Shown: positions 7,084 to 15,894, counted from the first letter of the stretch. The stretch is 49,224 nt of DNA from Bordetella petrii (GCA_017745595.1 WMBV01000038.1:1-49224); one strand, 5' to 3'. The notes: generated by a model not told the origin, from the letters alone. A program made the numbers and translations.

Positions 7084-9442
7084 GCACTCCACCGAATTGC
7101 TGGAGAAGCACTTCGATACCGCTTTTTTTGCACCCAACGGCATCAAGAAACTGCGCGAGCTGATCCTGACGCTGGCCATGCAGGGCAGGCTGGTTCCGCA
7201 AGATCCGAGCGAGCAGCCTACCGGTGAACTGTTGAAAGAAATTGCAGCTGAGAAACAGCGGCTGGTGAAGGAAGGCAAGATCAAGAAACCCCAACCCTTG
7301 CCACCGGTGACGGAAGAAGAAAAGCCTTATTCGCTACCGCAGGGGTGGGAGTGGGTGCGTTTTGGAGAAATTGCCCAGCACAACTCTGGCAAAACCCTTG
7401 ATGGCGGTAGAAATACTGGACTTCCAAGGAAGTACATCACTACATCTAATGTTTACTGGGGAAAATTTCAGCTGAATAACGTCCGGGAAATGCTAATTCG
7501 TGAAGATGAGCTAGATAAATGCTCGGCACGAAAAGGTGACTTGCTCATCTGTGAAGGTGGAGAGGCGGGGCGCGCTGCTGTCTGGGAGCTACCTGAAGAA
7601 ATTTGTTTCCAGAACCATGTGCATCGTGCACGGCTATATAAAGACGTTAATCCATATTTTGCTTATCGATTTTTCGAGAAGATTAACGCCAGCGGGGAAA
7701 TAAATAATTATAGAAAGGGGGTTGGAATATCTAATATGTCGAGCAAGGCACTTGCTTCGATTGCTTTTCCCCTACCTCCAAAATCGGAGCAACACCGCAT
7801 CATCGCCAAAATCGACGAACTGATGGCACGTTGTGATGAGCTGGAAAAACTGCGTACTGCACAGCAGGGAGCACGTCTGACCGTTCATGCCACAGCCATC
7901 AAGCAACTGCTGAACATCGCCGAACCCGACCAACACCAGTTCGTCCAAACCTTCCTCGCCGAACACTTCGGCGAGCTCTACGCCGTCAAGGAAAACGTCG
8001 CCGAACTGCGCAAGGCCATCCTGCAACTGGCTGTTATAGGAAAGCTCACGAAACGCAGCAAAGATGACGGCACTGTAAGCGAACTTTTGGAGAAGATTAA
8101 GTCTGAGCGGCTGCGTCTAAGAAATCGTGGCGCAACCTCAAAACGAATTGAATCAAATAATCTAGGTTATTCAGTCCCAGGGCATTGGTCCATATTGCCC
8201 CTAGAGGAAATTTTGATCTTCGGCCCGACCAATGGGTATTCACCCAAGGCTGTTGATTATAAAACCAATGTTAAATCATTAACGTTGAGCGCAACAACAT
8301 CTGGCATCTTCAAGGGTGAGCACTCGAAGTTTATTGCGGAAGAAATTCCTGCCGACTCAGAGCTCTGGTTGCAGGAGGGAGATATTCTTGTGCAGCGCGG
8401 AAATACACTTCAATACGTTGGTGTTCCAGCAATTTATCGCGGAGAGCGGCATACATACATTTATCCAGACTTAATGATGAAGCTGCGTGTTTCTGCTGAG
8501 ATTAATAGGGAATATATTTACTTTGTAATGAGCGCCGCTCCGAGTCGTGATTATCTTCGTGATCGAGCATCTGGCACATCCGGGACAATGCCAAAAATAA
8601 ATCAGAAAACATTGAACAGCCTGCCGATTCCAATACCGCCACTAGAGGAGCAGCATCGCATCGTCAAAAAAATCGACGAACTGATGGCTCTATGTGACTC
8701 ACTAGAGCAGCAGATCGACGCCAACACCAGCAAGCAGGCAGAGTTGCTAAGTGCTCTGATTCGTGCGCAATCGCAACGCAACACAGCAGAAGGCGCCCAG
8801 CGATCATCACATTCAACAGCCCAAATTATTGACCTCGCCACTTACCGCGCCAGCATCGGCTGCTATGCGTTCAGCAAACTCGCCAACGCCCAATACTTCG
8901 GCCGAACTGCTGCCGCCAAGATGATGTACCTGGCGCAAGCGCATATTGGCCTGGATCTGGATCTGAAACCCGAGCGTGAAGCGGCTGGGCCACTGGATAC
9001 CTGGATTTATGATTTCGAGCGGCAAGGTCAAGGCAAGCGCTGGTTCGAGGTCCATGAAAAGACCTTGGTCAACGGTAGGAAGAAGACAGAGTACCGCTGC
9101 TTGTCAGCATTGTCGGAGCCCGCGGCCAAAGCCGAAGTGCTGATGACGCTAGAGCAGAAAGCTGAATTTGACCGTCTGATCTACGCCCTGGCAGGCAAGA
9201 AGACTGAAGAAGTCGAAATCATCGCTACACTTTTCGCGGTATGGAACGATTTTTTGATCGATGGTGTTCAACCGACGGATACACAGATCATCTCCGACGT
9301 TCGCGAAAACTGGCACGAACGCAAAGCACGCTTCACCCCAGCCGAGCTTGGCCGATGGCTTGATTGGCTACGCAGAGAGAACATCATTCCTCAAGGACTG
9401 CCACCGAGAACCGTGCAGCAATCAAGATTGGGCCTTGATTAA
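7076..9442 (+). CDS. hsdS: Type I specificity subunit (HsdS) with extra C-terminal domain
   Basis: A 788-residue DNA-recognition subunit. It has two target-recognition domains (about 86-240 and 360-530). Each is followed by the coiled-coil signature EQHRI(I/V)xKIDELMxxCD, and LRELILTLAMQGRL (about 26-39) is echoed by LRKAILQLAVIGKL before the second domain. Usual HsdS proteins are 400-600 residues. Here about 200 more follow, with YFGRTAAAKMMYLAQAHIGL and REAAGPLDTW, which I do not assign; they vaguely recall the Panacea/SocA-like fold. Both recognition domains are A/T-rich, as is common for these exchangeable segments. The start overlaps the upstream gene by 8 nt. Confidence 0.9.
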   Translation: MNKHSTELLEKHFDTAFFAPNGIKKLRELILTLAMQGRLVPQDPSEQPTGELLKEIAAEKQRLVKEGKIKKPQPLPPVTEEEKPYSLPQGWEWVRFGEIAQHNSGKTLDGGRNTGLPRKYITTSNVYWGKFQLNNVREMLIREDELDKCSARKGDLLICEGGEAGRAAVWELPEEICFQNHVHRARLYKDVNPYFAYRFFEKINASGEINNYRKGVGISNMSSKALASIAFPLPPKSEQHRIIAKIDELMARCDELEKLRTAQQGARLTVHATAIKQLLNIAEPDQHQFVQTFLAEHFGELYAVKENVAELRKAILQLAVIGKLTKRSKDDGTVSELLEKIKSERLRLRNRGATSKRIESNNLGYSVPGHWSILPLEEILIFGPTNGYSPKAVDYKTNVKSLTLSATTSGIFKGEHSKFIAEEIPADSELWLQEGDILVQRGNTLQYVGVPAIYRGERHTYIYPDLMMKLRVSAEINREYIYFVMSAAPSRDYLRDRASGTSGTMPKINQKTLNSLPIPIPPLEEQHRIVKKIDELMALCDSLEQQIDANTSKQAELLSALIRAQSQRNTAEGAQRSSHSTAQIIDLATYRASIGCYAFSKLANAQYFGRTAAAKMMYLAQAHIGLDLDLKPEREAAGPLDTWIYDFERQGQGKRWFEVHEKTLVNGRKKTEYRCLSALSEPAAKAEVLMTLEQKAEFDRLIYALAGKKTEEVEIIATLFAVWNDFLIDGVQPTDTQIISDVRENWHERKARFTPAELGRWLDWLRRENIIPQGLPPRTVQQSRLGLD

Positions 9443-9533
9443 CGGTGAATTTTTGCATGGCAGGGAGATGCACGTTCGCAAGACTGGGAGGTGCCCCGAA
9501 AAAGAATACTCAAGCCGGTAATGAGATGATCAA

Positions 9534-12500
9534 ATGACTAACCTGCAAGATCTTGGCCTCGCCTATCGCAAAGCGAAAGTTGATCTCTACTATTCGTCCC
9601 ATGCCTCTTTGGATGCAATTGCAAGCTATGAAGAAAATTTGTATTCCAACCTTTCCTTGCTGCAGGAAAAGATCAATGGCGAGGATGAAGTCTGGGTAAC
9701 ATCACCGGAATTCATCGGCACTTGGACGCTGGCCACCAAGTCTGTCGAGATGGACTGCTGGGCGAAGCACAAGAAAGAAAATAGCAGTGGACTGATTTTC
9801 TCCTCACCCACTGATGAGTGGGAACATGCGCTGAAAGCCTTGGCGGAAAAGGAAATTCCAGAAAAGCCCAAAGCCGAATTCCGAATAATGGCCCGATGCA
9901 GCCTGGACTTTCATGTGCTCTCCACCTTATGGATGCTGGAAGTCGGGCAGCTATTCGATGCAAGATTGAGCGAGTGCGCATATGGCAACCGCTTGCGTCG
10001 TACTCAAGATGGCAAAGTCATCAATAAGCTGTCGCTTGGTTCGTTCCAGCCTTATCTCAAGCCCTTTCGCGACTGGCGTGATAAGGGCATTGCCGCCATG
10101 CGTACCGCGCTGGATGCCGACAAAAAGATTGTGGCATTAACGGCGGATGTCAGCTCCTTTTATCACGAACTGAATCCCGGCTTCATGCTTAACCCGGATT
10201 TTGTCACCGATGTACTGAAACTTGAGCTAACGGAATTCCAGGTCAAGCTCCATCGCTTGTTCATACGTGCCCTGCAGGCGTGGGCGGCGGCAACACCGCT
10301 GAAGAAGGGTTTACCCGTGGGGCTGCCAGCATCGGCCATTGTTGCCAACATGGCGCTGGTTGAGCTGGATCGCTGTATAGAACAACAGGTTGCCCCCATT
10401 TATTACGGGCGCTACGTCGATGACATCTTGCTGGTCATGGAAAACGGCGCGAACTTCGCGTCGACGGCGGTGCTGTGGGAATGGTTGTTTGGACGGTCGC
10501 AGGAGACGCTAGGCTGGGTGGACCAGGGCAAAAAGCAGATTGGCTACAAGCCGACGTACCTCAGCGAGGGTGAAGGGAAAAGCCAGGTGCATTTCGCCAA
10601 TGGCAAAAACAAGGTATTCATCCTGGCAGGCGAGACGGGCAAGACTTTGGTGGACGCCATTGCTCATCAGATTCACGAACGCGCCAGCGAGTGGCGGGCC
10701 ATGCCACGGCTGCCTCGGTCCGCTACGCATGTCGGCACTGACCTGTTGGCCGCCACACAAAGCGACGGCGAGGCCGCCGACAACCTGCGCAAGGCGGATG
10801 CGCTCACCATGCGTCGGGCTGGTTTCGCCATCAAACTGCGCGACTTCGAAGCATATGAACGCGATCTGTTGCCCGAAGCCTGGACAGCACATCGTCGTGC
10901 GTTCTTCCGTGCCTTCACCCAGCACGTGCTTGTGTTACCGCAGTTTTTCGACCTGGCTGTCTATCTGCCCCGAGTCATTCGCCTCGCCACGGCCTGTGAA
11001 GACTTTGCAGATCTACGCCGGATCATCGAAGCGCTACAGAGACTCTGCCAGCAGGTACAGGAGCAATGCGACATCGTTGTCAAAGCGTGGCCCGAAGGGG
11101 AGGATAGGCCGAACGCTGCGGAGATGCTGGGGCGCTGGAAAGGGCAGCTCTTTACCGGCATCCGGGAAAGCATCGCAGCCGCATTCCCACCTCGCTTGTC
11201 CAAAGCGGGCAAGCAGACGTGGCAAACCTATATGGCCGACTGTCATCCCGCCATCGACCTTGGTGCCTTTCTGTCCTGGCCGTTATCCGTCAAAGGCTTT
11301 CAAACACAGCAGGCCCGCCTATTCTCGCTTGACCTTGCGCATCTGCCATTCCGCTTCATCGGTCTGCCGAAGGAAATGGTGGCACAGCGCGGTATCCCTG
11401 CCAAAAAGACCGTTGTAGGTTGCGACAAAGCTGCCGAGTTGTTGCCTAGCGCTGTACTCGAGGGCGCGCAGACACTTGCCCAGTGGATCGGCTTCAAGCG
11501 TTTGCCACAGGGGCTGCCGTTCGCGACTCGGCCCTTTAATCTGCCTGAGCTGTTTATCCTTAATCGCCATGCCTATTCAGAGGCGACACAGGACGACATG
11601 CAGGCGGTAGTGTCGTCGGTGCGTGGCTTTGAACTGGGAGAGAAAACGCCTCTCTTCGATAAAAACAACGTATTGCAAATACCAGATGGTGTAACCCCAA
11701 GGAAACACAGTATTGCCGTGTCCAGTTGGCAAACAAGTCTGGATAGCTGGACAGCCAGTGTGATGCGCATGCCGGATCCCGATGCCGAACGCTATGTTCG
11801 CCTCTGTCGCCTGCTGGATGGCGTAATTGCCCAGCCCAGGGACAGCCGCTACCTGATCCTGCCGGAGCTGGCACTGCCCGCGCACTGGTTCATCCGTATC
11901 GCTCGCAAGCTGCAAGGTCGCGGAATTTCGCTGATTACCGGCATTGAATACCTGCACGCCAGCAAGTCGCGGGTCCGCAACCAGGTTTGGGCGGCTCTGT
12001 CCCACGACGGTCTGGGCTTTCCTTCGCTGATGATTTACCGTCAGGACAAGCAGCGGCCTGCCCTGCATGAAGAGCAGGAGTTGCAGCGCCTGGCCGGTTT
12101 GGAAATGAAGCCGGACAAGGCGTGGAAAACCCCGCCCATCGTTCAGCACGGCGACTTACGCTTCACCATGTTGATTTGCAGTGAACTGACCAACATTCGC
12201 TATCGCGCTGATCTGCGTGGCAAGGTGGATGCGCTGTTCGTGCCGGAATGGAATCCAGATACCGAAACCTTCAATGCATTGGTTGAATCCGCAGCATTAG
12301 ATATTCATGCCTACATCATCCAATGCAATGATAGACAGTACGGCGACAGCCGCATCCGGGCCCCTTACAAGGACAGTTGGAAGCGTGATGTGCTGCGGGT
12401 CAAAGGTGGTGTCACCGACTACTGCGTGATTGGCGAAATCGATGTGCAAGCTCTGCGTCAATTTCAAAGCAGTCACCGTTCACCAGGAAAACCCTTCAAG

Positions 12501-12572
12501 CCGGTGCCGGATGGATTCAACGATGCGATGGACTACCAACGCAAAGTGTTGCCTACGGGTGATAGTGTGTAA
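9534..12572 (+). CDS. drt1: Reverse transcriptase-nitrilase fusion, defence-associated RT type 1-like
   Basis: A 1012-residue fusion. The reverse transcriptase part (about 150-400) shows motif A at D205 (ALTADVSSFY), GLPVGLPASAIVANM, and the catalytic YVDD box at 294-297. After a helical middle region (about 400-720), residues 750-985 form a carbon-nitrogen hydrolase (nitrilase) domain with the expected Glu-Lys-Cys triad: E778 in LPELALP, probable K839, and C882 in LICSEL. This architecture matches the UG1 group, known as DRT type 1 in anti-phage defence; related UG groups with nitrilase domains are not excluded. It follows hsdS by 91 nt in the same direction. That gap shows no clear template RNA. 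Confidence 0.85.
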   Translation: MTNLQDLGLAYRKAKVDLYYSSHASLDAIASYEENLYSNLSLLQEKINGEDEVWVTSPEFIGTWTLATKSVEMDCWAKHKKENSSGLIFSSPTDEWEHALKALAEKEIPEKPKAEFRIMARCSLDFHVLSTLWMLEVGQLFDARLSECAYGNRLRRTQDGKVINKLSLGSFQPYLKPFRDWRDKGIAAMRTALDADKKIVALTADVSSFYHELNPGFMLNPDFVTDVLKLELTEFQVKLHRLFIRALQAWAAATPLKKGLPVGLPASAIVANMALVELDRCIEQQVAPIYYGRYVDDILLVMENGANFASTAVLWEWLFGRSQETLGWVDQGKKQIGYKPTYLSEGEGKSQVHFANGKNKVFILAGETGKTLVDAIAHQIHERASEWRAMPRLPRSATHVGTDLLAATQSDGEAADNLRKADALTMRRAGFAIKLRDFEAYERDLLPEAWTAHRRAFFRAFTQHVLVLPQFFDLAVYLPRVIRLATACEDFADLRRIIEALQRLCQQVQEQCDIVVKAWPEGEDRPNAAEMLGRWKGQLFTGIRESIAAAFPPRLSKAGKQTWQTYMADCHPAIDLGAFLSWPLSVKGFQTQQARLFSLDLAHLPFRFIGLPKEMVAQRGIPAKKTVVGCDKAAELLPSAVLEGAQTLAQWIGFKRLPQGLPFATRPFNLPELFILNRHAYSEATQDDMQAVVSSVRGFELGEKTPLFDKNNVLQIPDGVTPRKHSIAVSSWQTSLDSWTASVMRMPDPDAERYVRLCRLLDGVIAQPRDSRYLILPELALPAHWFIRIARKLQGRGISLITGIEYLHASKSRVRNQVWAALSHDGLGFPSLMIYRQDKQRPALHEEQELQRLAGLEMKPDKAWKTPPIVQHGDLRFTMLICSELTNIRYRADLRGKVDALFVPEWNPDTETFNALVESAALDIHAYIIQCNDRQYGDSRIRAPYKDSWKRDVLRVKGGVTDYCVIGEIDVQALRQFQSSHRSPGKPFKPVPDGFNDAMDYQRKVLPTGDSV

Positions 12573-12605
12573 GTCTGAACACCAGCTCGGTTATCTCATT
12601 GAATT

Positions 12606-13469
12606 TCAGGTTCCCAGATAGATCGACGTCACTTTCAGCCTTTCATGCCCGAGCTCATGGCTGATCTGCTGTCGAGCATGTTGGTCACTCACTCTCTGAC
12701 TGCTACTGAGCTGAGCTTTACCAGGGCCACCCGCTGCTGGCGCCTTCCATCCCGTCAGCACCTCATACCGCATCTGCGCATAACGGTGCCGCAGTCCGTG
12801 CATGTTGCTCAGGCCCGCCGCCTTGCACTGCCCGTCGTAGACATGCCGCTGCTGGACGTAAGTCTTGTGCGACGGAATCAATGATCCCAGGCCTGCCAGG
12901 CGATGGACCTCATCCAGTACAGCACGCTGTTCCGGCGTCGTGATTGGCGCCGTCCGATCACGACCACCTTTTGCCCACGATCCCTTGATGGCGATATGGT
13001 CGCCACGGTCGGCATAGCGGGGTTGGAACTTGATGGACTCTTCCCGCCGCAAACCGAAAGCCGCCTGCAAGCGCAGGCTCATACGAACTTGAGGATCGGT
13101 GATGCGATTCAGCCTGCCATCCAGTTCCTTGGCCTTGCTTTCATTGGTCACATAGCGCCGTTCGGGAATGCCCAGCTTGGCGTTGTCTGCCGGCAAGATG
13201 CCTGCCTTGCCAACCTTCTCGGCCCACCAGCGTAGATGCGCCATACGGTTCTTCAGCGTACCGGTCGACAGGCCTTCGGCTTGCCAGCGTTGCAGTAGGG
13301 CTTCGACATGCTTGCCCTTCAACGAAGTGGCACGCATCTGGCGGAAGCCTGCTTCGCGCAATTGATGAGCGGCCAGGCTCAGCGAGCGCTGCCGGTCGGC
13401 CTGGGTGGCGTGGCTGCCGTCGCGGTTGCGCTGGCAGAGCTGTCGCAGGGTGTAGGTCAAGTCGTCCAT
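12606..13469 (-). CDS. Integrase-domain protein of island type (tyrosine recombinase family)
   Basis: A 287-residue protein with an N-terminal SAM-like DNA-binding part (1-110) and a C-terminal recombinase domain. The catalytic residues are present: R141, H224, R227, H275 and Y284. This subtype is usual in integrative elements beside STY4528-type genes, and is distinct from the P4-type integrase at the left end. GGAGG stands 7 nt before ATG 13469, so this start is preferred over the longer open frame to 13517. It converges on the RT gene with 33 nt between stops. Its natural substrate is unknown. Confidence 0.85.
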   Translation of the reverse strand: MDDLTYTLRQLCQRNRDGSHATQADRQRSLSLAAHQLREAGFRQMRATSLKGKHVEALLQRWQAEGLSTGTLKNRMAHLRWWAEKVGKAGILPADNAKLGIPERRYVTNESKAKELDGRLNRITDPQVRMSLRLQAAFGLRREESIKFQPRYADRGDHIAIKGSWAKGGRDRTAPITTPEQRAVLDEVHRLAGLGSLIPSHKTYVQQRHVYDGQCKAAGLSNMHGLRHRYAQMRYEVLTGWKAPAAGGPGKAQLSSSQRVSDQHARQQISHELGHERLKVTSIYLGT

Positions 13470-13536
13470 CGTCCGGCCTCCAAGCAAAGCGCCGTACTGC
13501 GTTGTCCTGAAATTCAATGGTTAGTGTTGGTGCCAA

Positions 13537-13863
13537 CTCGCCAAGGCGAGATCCCGTGAGGGCAAGGGCATGGTGTTCAGGAGACACCAGAGCCTCGAAT
13601 GAGGCGTCCGTCTTGCTCCCTGTTGGAAGCCCGGACGGAGGTACTACAAGACGAAAGTGATGCGAACGTGGACGAGTCCTCCTATGAAGTGAGTGAGATG
13701 AGAAATGCAGCGGGAGCCCTGTGCGTTGCACACAAGGAATTGCTGCAAAGGACAGCGCGCCAGGCGGCGCGGTAGGGATGAGTTCAAACAGACAAAGAGG
13801 GCTCCGCCCTTGGGTAGGGCCGGTATGCGGTCGGAGCCTGGGCATACCTGGGCGGCTCCGCCC
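13537..13863. ncRNA. Candidate structured RNA: run of at least eight stem-loops
   Basis: The 600 nt between the integrase-like and STY4528 genes hold no convincing gene. Within them I see perfect stems: CTCGCC/GGCGAG (13537-13550), TGGTGT/ACACCA (13571-13589), GCCTC/GAGGC with a GAAT loop (13592-13605), CGTCCG/CGGACG (13605-13637), GCAGC/GCTGC (13707-13746) enclosing TGTGC/GCACA, CGCGCC/GGCGCG (13756-13771), GGCTCCG/CGGAGCC (13800-13838) in competition with GGTATGC/GCATACC (13822-13848), and GGGCG/CGCCC (13850-13863). Strand is undecided. On the minus strand it would be the leader of the integrase-like gene. Class and function are not recognised. Confidence 0.4.
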
Positions 13864-14021
13864 TGACGGGCCAGCGCTTGCAGGAATCTGCGCTGTTGGG
13901 GTTGCCGATGTATGAGGCCCATCGGTCTTGGCAGCTGCCCGGTCAGTGTAGGGCGGCCATCATCATGTCTGCCGCACGCAATAGGATTCGGCATTCGCCC
14001 GCATTGTTGTTGGCGTGGGCG

Positions 14022-14052
14022 GGGTCGTCACTGCGGCGTGCAGTGACGACCC
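14022..14052 (-). terminator. Strong hairpin after the STY4528-type gene
   Basis: GGGTCGTCACTGC and its exact complement form a 13-bp stem with a 5-nt loop, 19 nt past the stop codon of the minus-strand gene. There is no T-run, so it may be a processing or stability hairpin instead of an intrinsic terminator. Confidence 0.5.
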
Positions 14053-14070
14053 GTTTCGCGGCAGCATTTG

Positions 14071-15231
14071 CTACGCAGGATGCGGCTGCCATCCCCTGGC
14101 CTGCATTGCCTGTGCTGCGATGTCCCCAGCGTTCGTCGGGGCATTCAGCATCTTGCGGATGTTGGCGATGTGCGCCAGGGCAGTTTCACGCGATGCTGGT
14201 TGCGCAGTCGGTTCTGGGCGGTCTTCGGTGCGTGGCGCACCAGCAGGCCGATTTTCGGCAGGCCGTGGGGCGGCGGCAGATGTCTCCTTACGGCCTGCCC
14301 ACAGGCGGAATTCGCCAGCAAATACGCGCTTCACCAAGGCGAAGAAGTAGGCCACGACATTGCGCACGGTGCCGCTCTGGCTGCGTGCCTGCAACTCGTC
14401 GAGTACTTCCTGGCGATGCTGCGGCGGCAGCCGCCGCAAGGCGGCCTGCACGTCCTTTTGCTGGTCTGCCTGGGCATTGCTCAGGCAAGGCGGCAAGCTC
14501 AACGGCCGCGATGCGGGATCGCTGTTTTCTTCGCGCGCGCGGTGCGTACGTTCTTTTTTATACATATACGTCTTATACGTACTGCTCTGCTCAGCCGTCA
14601 TGTGGCGAGCGTGCCCGGTCTGTTGCGGAACAAACGTGCTGCCAGTGGAATCCCCAGACAATGGCAGTGGGTCGGCAGCCTCGCTTGCTGGCGACGGCGG
14701 CATCGGGGGCAAATCATCGTCATCGCGGAATTGATCGTGGGCCGCAATGGACGCAGCTTCCGGCGCTTGCGCCAGCGTTGCTTGAATGTGGACAGCCACC
14801 CGATTCACCTGGTTGTTTTCGTGGCCAATGGAAGATTGCAGAAGCGCCAGCAGGCGGGCATCGAGCGCGCAGGCCTGTTGGAAGTGCAGGGCGCTTTCGT
14901 GAACCTGATACAGCTCGCTGAGCACATGGCCGGTTAGAGGATCGCGTTGCTGGCCCACCAGACTGATCCACCCCGTCAGCCGAAGCACGACGAGAACGCG
15001 CCGGGCCGTCTCGTACCCGGCCCTCTGCCCCAGCGGGGTAGAGGTGAGATAGCGGCGCAACTGCCCCAGGTTCGCCAGGGGGCTGATGCCTTCCGCAGAG
15101 CGCAGCATGCGCAGAACTTGCCAACCATTGCGCTCCAGCGGCGTGAGGCGGGCATCGAGCATGAGCGAGGCCGGCGTGGCGAACAGGGCATCTTGCCCCA
15201 GCGAGTTGTGGCGGGTGTGGTGGTCTGCCAT
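14071..15231 (-). CDS. STY4528-family pathogenicity-island replication protein
   Basis: 386 residues. The N-terminal half (SLGQDALFATPASLMLDARL, WQVLRMLRSAEGISPLANLG, RRVLVVLRLTGWISLVGQQR) is typical of the STY4528 family carried by integrative elements and annotated as replication proteins, and reads like a winged helix. A low-complexity linker follows at about 190-260, then a helical region and an alanine/proline-rich tail. ATG 15231 has GGAGA upstream; the longer frame to 15276 lacks support. With the adjacent integrase-like gene it marks this end of the island as derived from an integrative element. Biochemical activity is not established from sequence. Confidence 0.8.
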   Translation of the reverse strand: MADHHTRHNSLGQDALFATPASLMLDARLTPLERNGWQVLRMLRSAEGISPLANLGQLRRYLTSTPLGQRAGYETARRVLVVLRLTGWISLVGQQRDPLTGHVLSELYQVHESALHFQQACALDARLLALLQSSIGHENNQVNRVAVHIQATLAQAPEAASIAAHDQFRDDDDLPPMPPSPASEAADPLPLSGDSTGSTFVPQQTGHARHMTAEQSSTYKTYMYKKERTHRAREENSDPASRPLSLPPCLSNAQADQQKDVQAALRRLPPQHRQEVLDELQARSQSGTVRNVVAYFFALVKRVFAGEFRLWAGRKETSAAAPRPAENRPAGAPRTEDRPEPTAQPASRETALAHIANIRKMLNAPTNAGDIAAQAMQARGWQPHPA

Positions 15232-15387
15232 GAGAGTTCTCCAAGGTCTGGGCCACAGCGGCCCGTTCCCCTGCATCTCACCGCGTACCCTCTCGGTAGT
15301 CAGCCAACAATGCGGTCTGCGCCATAACCGTTTTATCCTGCCATGTGCAGCGCTGGCACCGGCATCCAGACTGATTTATCATCCTGA

Positions 15388-15416
15388 TACCCCCTTGGGG
15401 GTACAACTGGGGGTAC
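15388..15416 (+). promoter_or_regulatory. Cluster of GGGGGTA boxes at the right end of the island
   Basis: TACCCCCttGGGGGTA is a palindrome (15388-15403), followed by a further TGGGGGTAC at 15408-15416; the two direct TGGGGGTAC copies start 12 nt apart. They share TGGGGGTACTT with the box at 207 in front of the left integrase. They are candidate arm-type sites, either of the right attachment region or of the decayed integrase just downstream. The rest of 15232-15539 shows no gene. Confidence 0.45.
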
Positions 15417-15539
15417 TTCCAGCGATTCCCGCAAAGGCCGTGACGCGATTTCCCCGCGAAACCTAGCATTCACGGCCCTTTGCCGACCGATCAACGTTTA
15501 AACGTGTGATCAACGTCTGAGCAAGCGTTTCTGGACGGC

Positions 15540-15686
15540 GGTGTCTGACACCCTGCGGGAGTCGGCCCCCTGGTGGGGCGACGCAGGTATTTCAGGTGTC
15601 TGACTCCCGCAGGGTGTCAGACACCGCGGTATTGGAGCAGCTTCGACAACCTTCGGTATCTGACACCCTTGCGGGAGTCAGATACC
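15540..15686. repeat. Three REP-like palindromes
   Basis: A partial copy lies at 15540-15563 and full copies at 15595-15625 and 15655-15686. The two full copies are in inverted orientation with a 29-nt spacer. The last has GGTATCTGAC paired with GTCAGATACC, that is, a changed base with its partner changed too. They sit between the island end and the integrase relic. Confidence 0.85.
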
Positions 15687-15699
15687 TGCAGCAGCTTTT

Positions 15700-15849
15700 C
15701 AGGCGGAAGGGCTTGCCCTGCTGTTCGGGCCGCTTGGCCGCAAGCTTTGGCGGTGGAGGTATTGCCTGAAAAGCGTGCGCTTCCCGGTCAAGCAAGGCAT
15801 TCGGCGATCATTTGAATTGGAAATAGCCCCAGCTCGGGCTTCAAAATAG
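15700..15849 (+). pseudogene. Relic of a second P4-type integrase
   Basis: In the frame starting at 15700 the sequence reads EGLALLFGPLGRKLWRWRYCL, matching residues 26-47 of the intact integrase (GGLFLLVKPTGGKLWRWKYRL). It then passes directly to VKQGI, matching residues 78-82, so about 25 codons between are missing. DNA similarity is also plain (CTTTGGCGGTGGA; GGTCAAGCAAGG). There is no start codon and no catalytic domain. It is a remnant left by an older or tandem island. Confidence 0.75.
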
Positions 15850-15894
15850 CTCCTGGTAATATGCATATATTGGGAGGGCACCCCGCACGGGCGC

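Larger units (their letters stand above)
128..15850. mobile_element. Genomic island with defence cargo
   Basis: It is bounded at the left by a P4-type integrase and at the right by STY4528/integrase genes, candidate arm boxes and an integrase relic. The cargo is a type I restriction system, a YhcG-like nuclease and an RT-nitrilase. Several genes are visibly richer in A/T than the chromosome-like flanks. No conjugation genes are present, so it is at most mobilisable. Exact borders and core attachment sites were not found. Confidence 0.7.

Noticed and set aside
9261-9521. 86-codon frame overlapping the end of hsdS
   Set aside because: It lies mostly in another frame of hsdS, shows no family features, and its ATG has no ribosome site.
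9443-9533. Possible retron-like template RNA upstream of the RT
   Set aside because: The 91-nt gap has only a weak TGCAT/ATGCA hairpin and no long inverted a1/a2-type repeats; DRT type 1 is not known to need one.
13660-13705. Possible hammerhead-like ribozyme core (GACGAGTCC) in the structured stretch
   Set aside because: The remaining conserved core (CUGAUGA and GAAA in the proper order with three stems) is not present.
13644-13994. Short frames in the gap between the integrase-like and STY4528 genes
   Set aside because: No ribosome sites or family features were found; composition reflects the GC-rich stem-loops.
15388-15416. GGGGGTA cluster considered as a CRISPR or iteron array
   Set aside because: There are only three copies, no uniform spacers and no cas or matching replication gene; arm-type recombinase sites fit better.
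15573-15815. 80-codon frame at the right end of the island
   Set aside because: It is made of translated REP-like repeats and an out-of-frame reading of the integrase relic.
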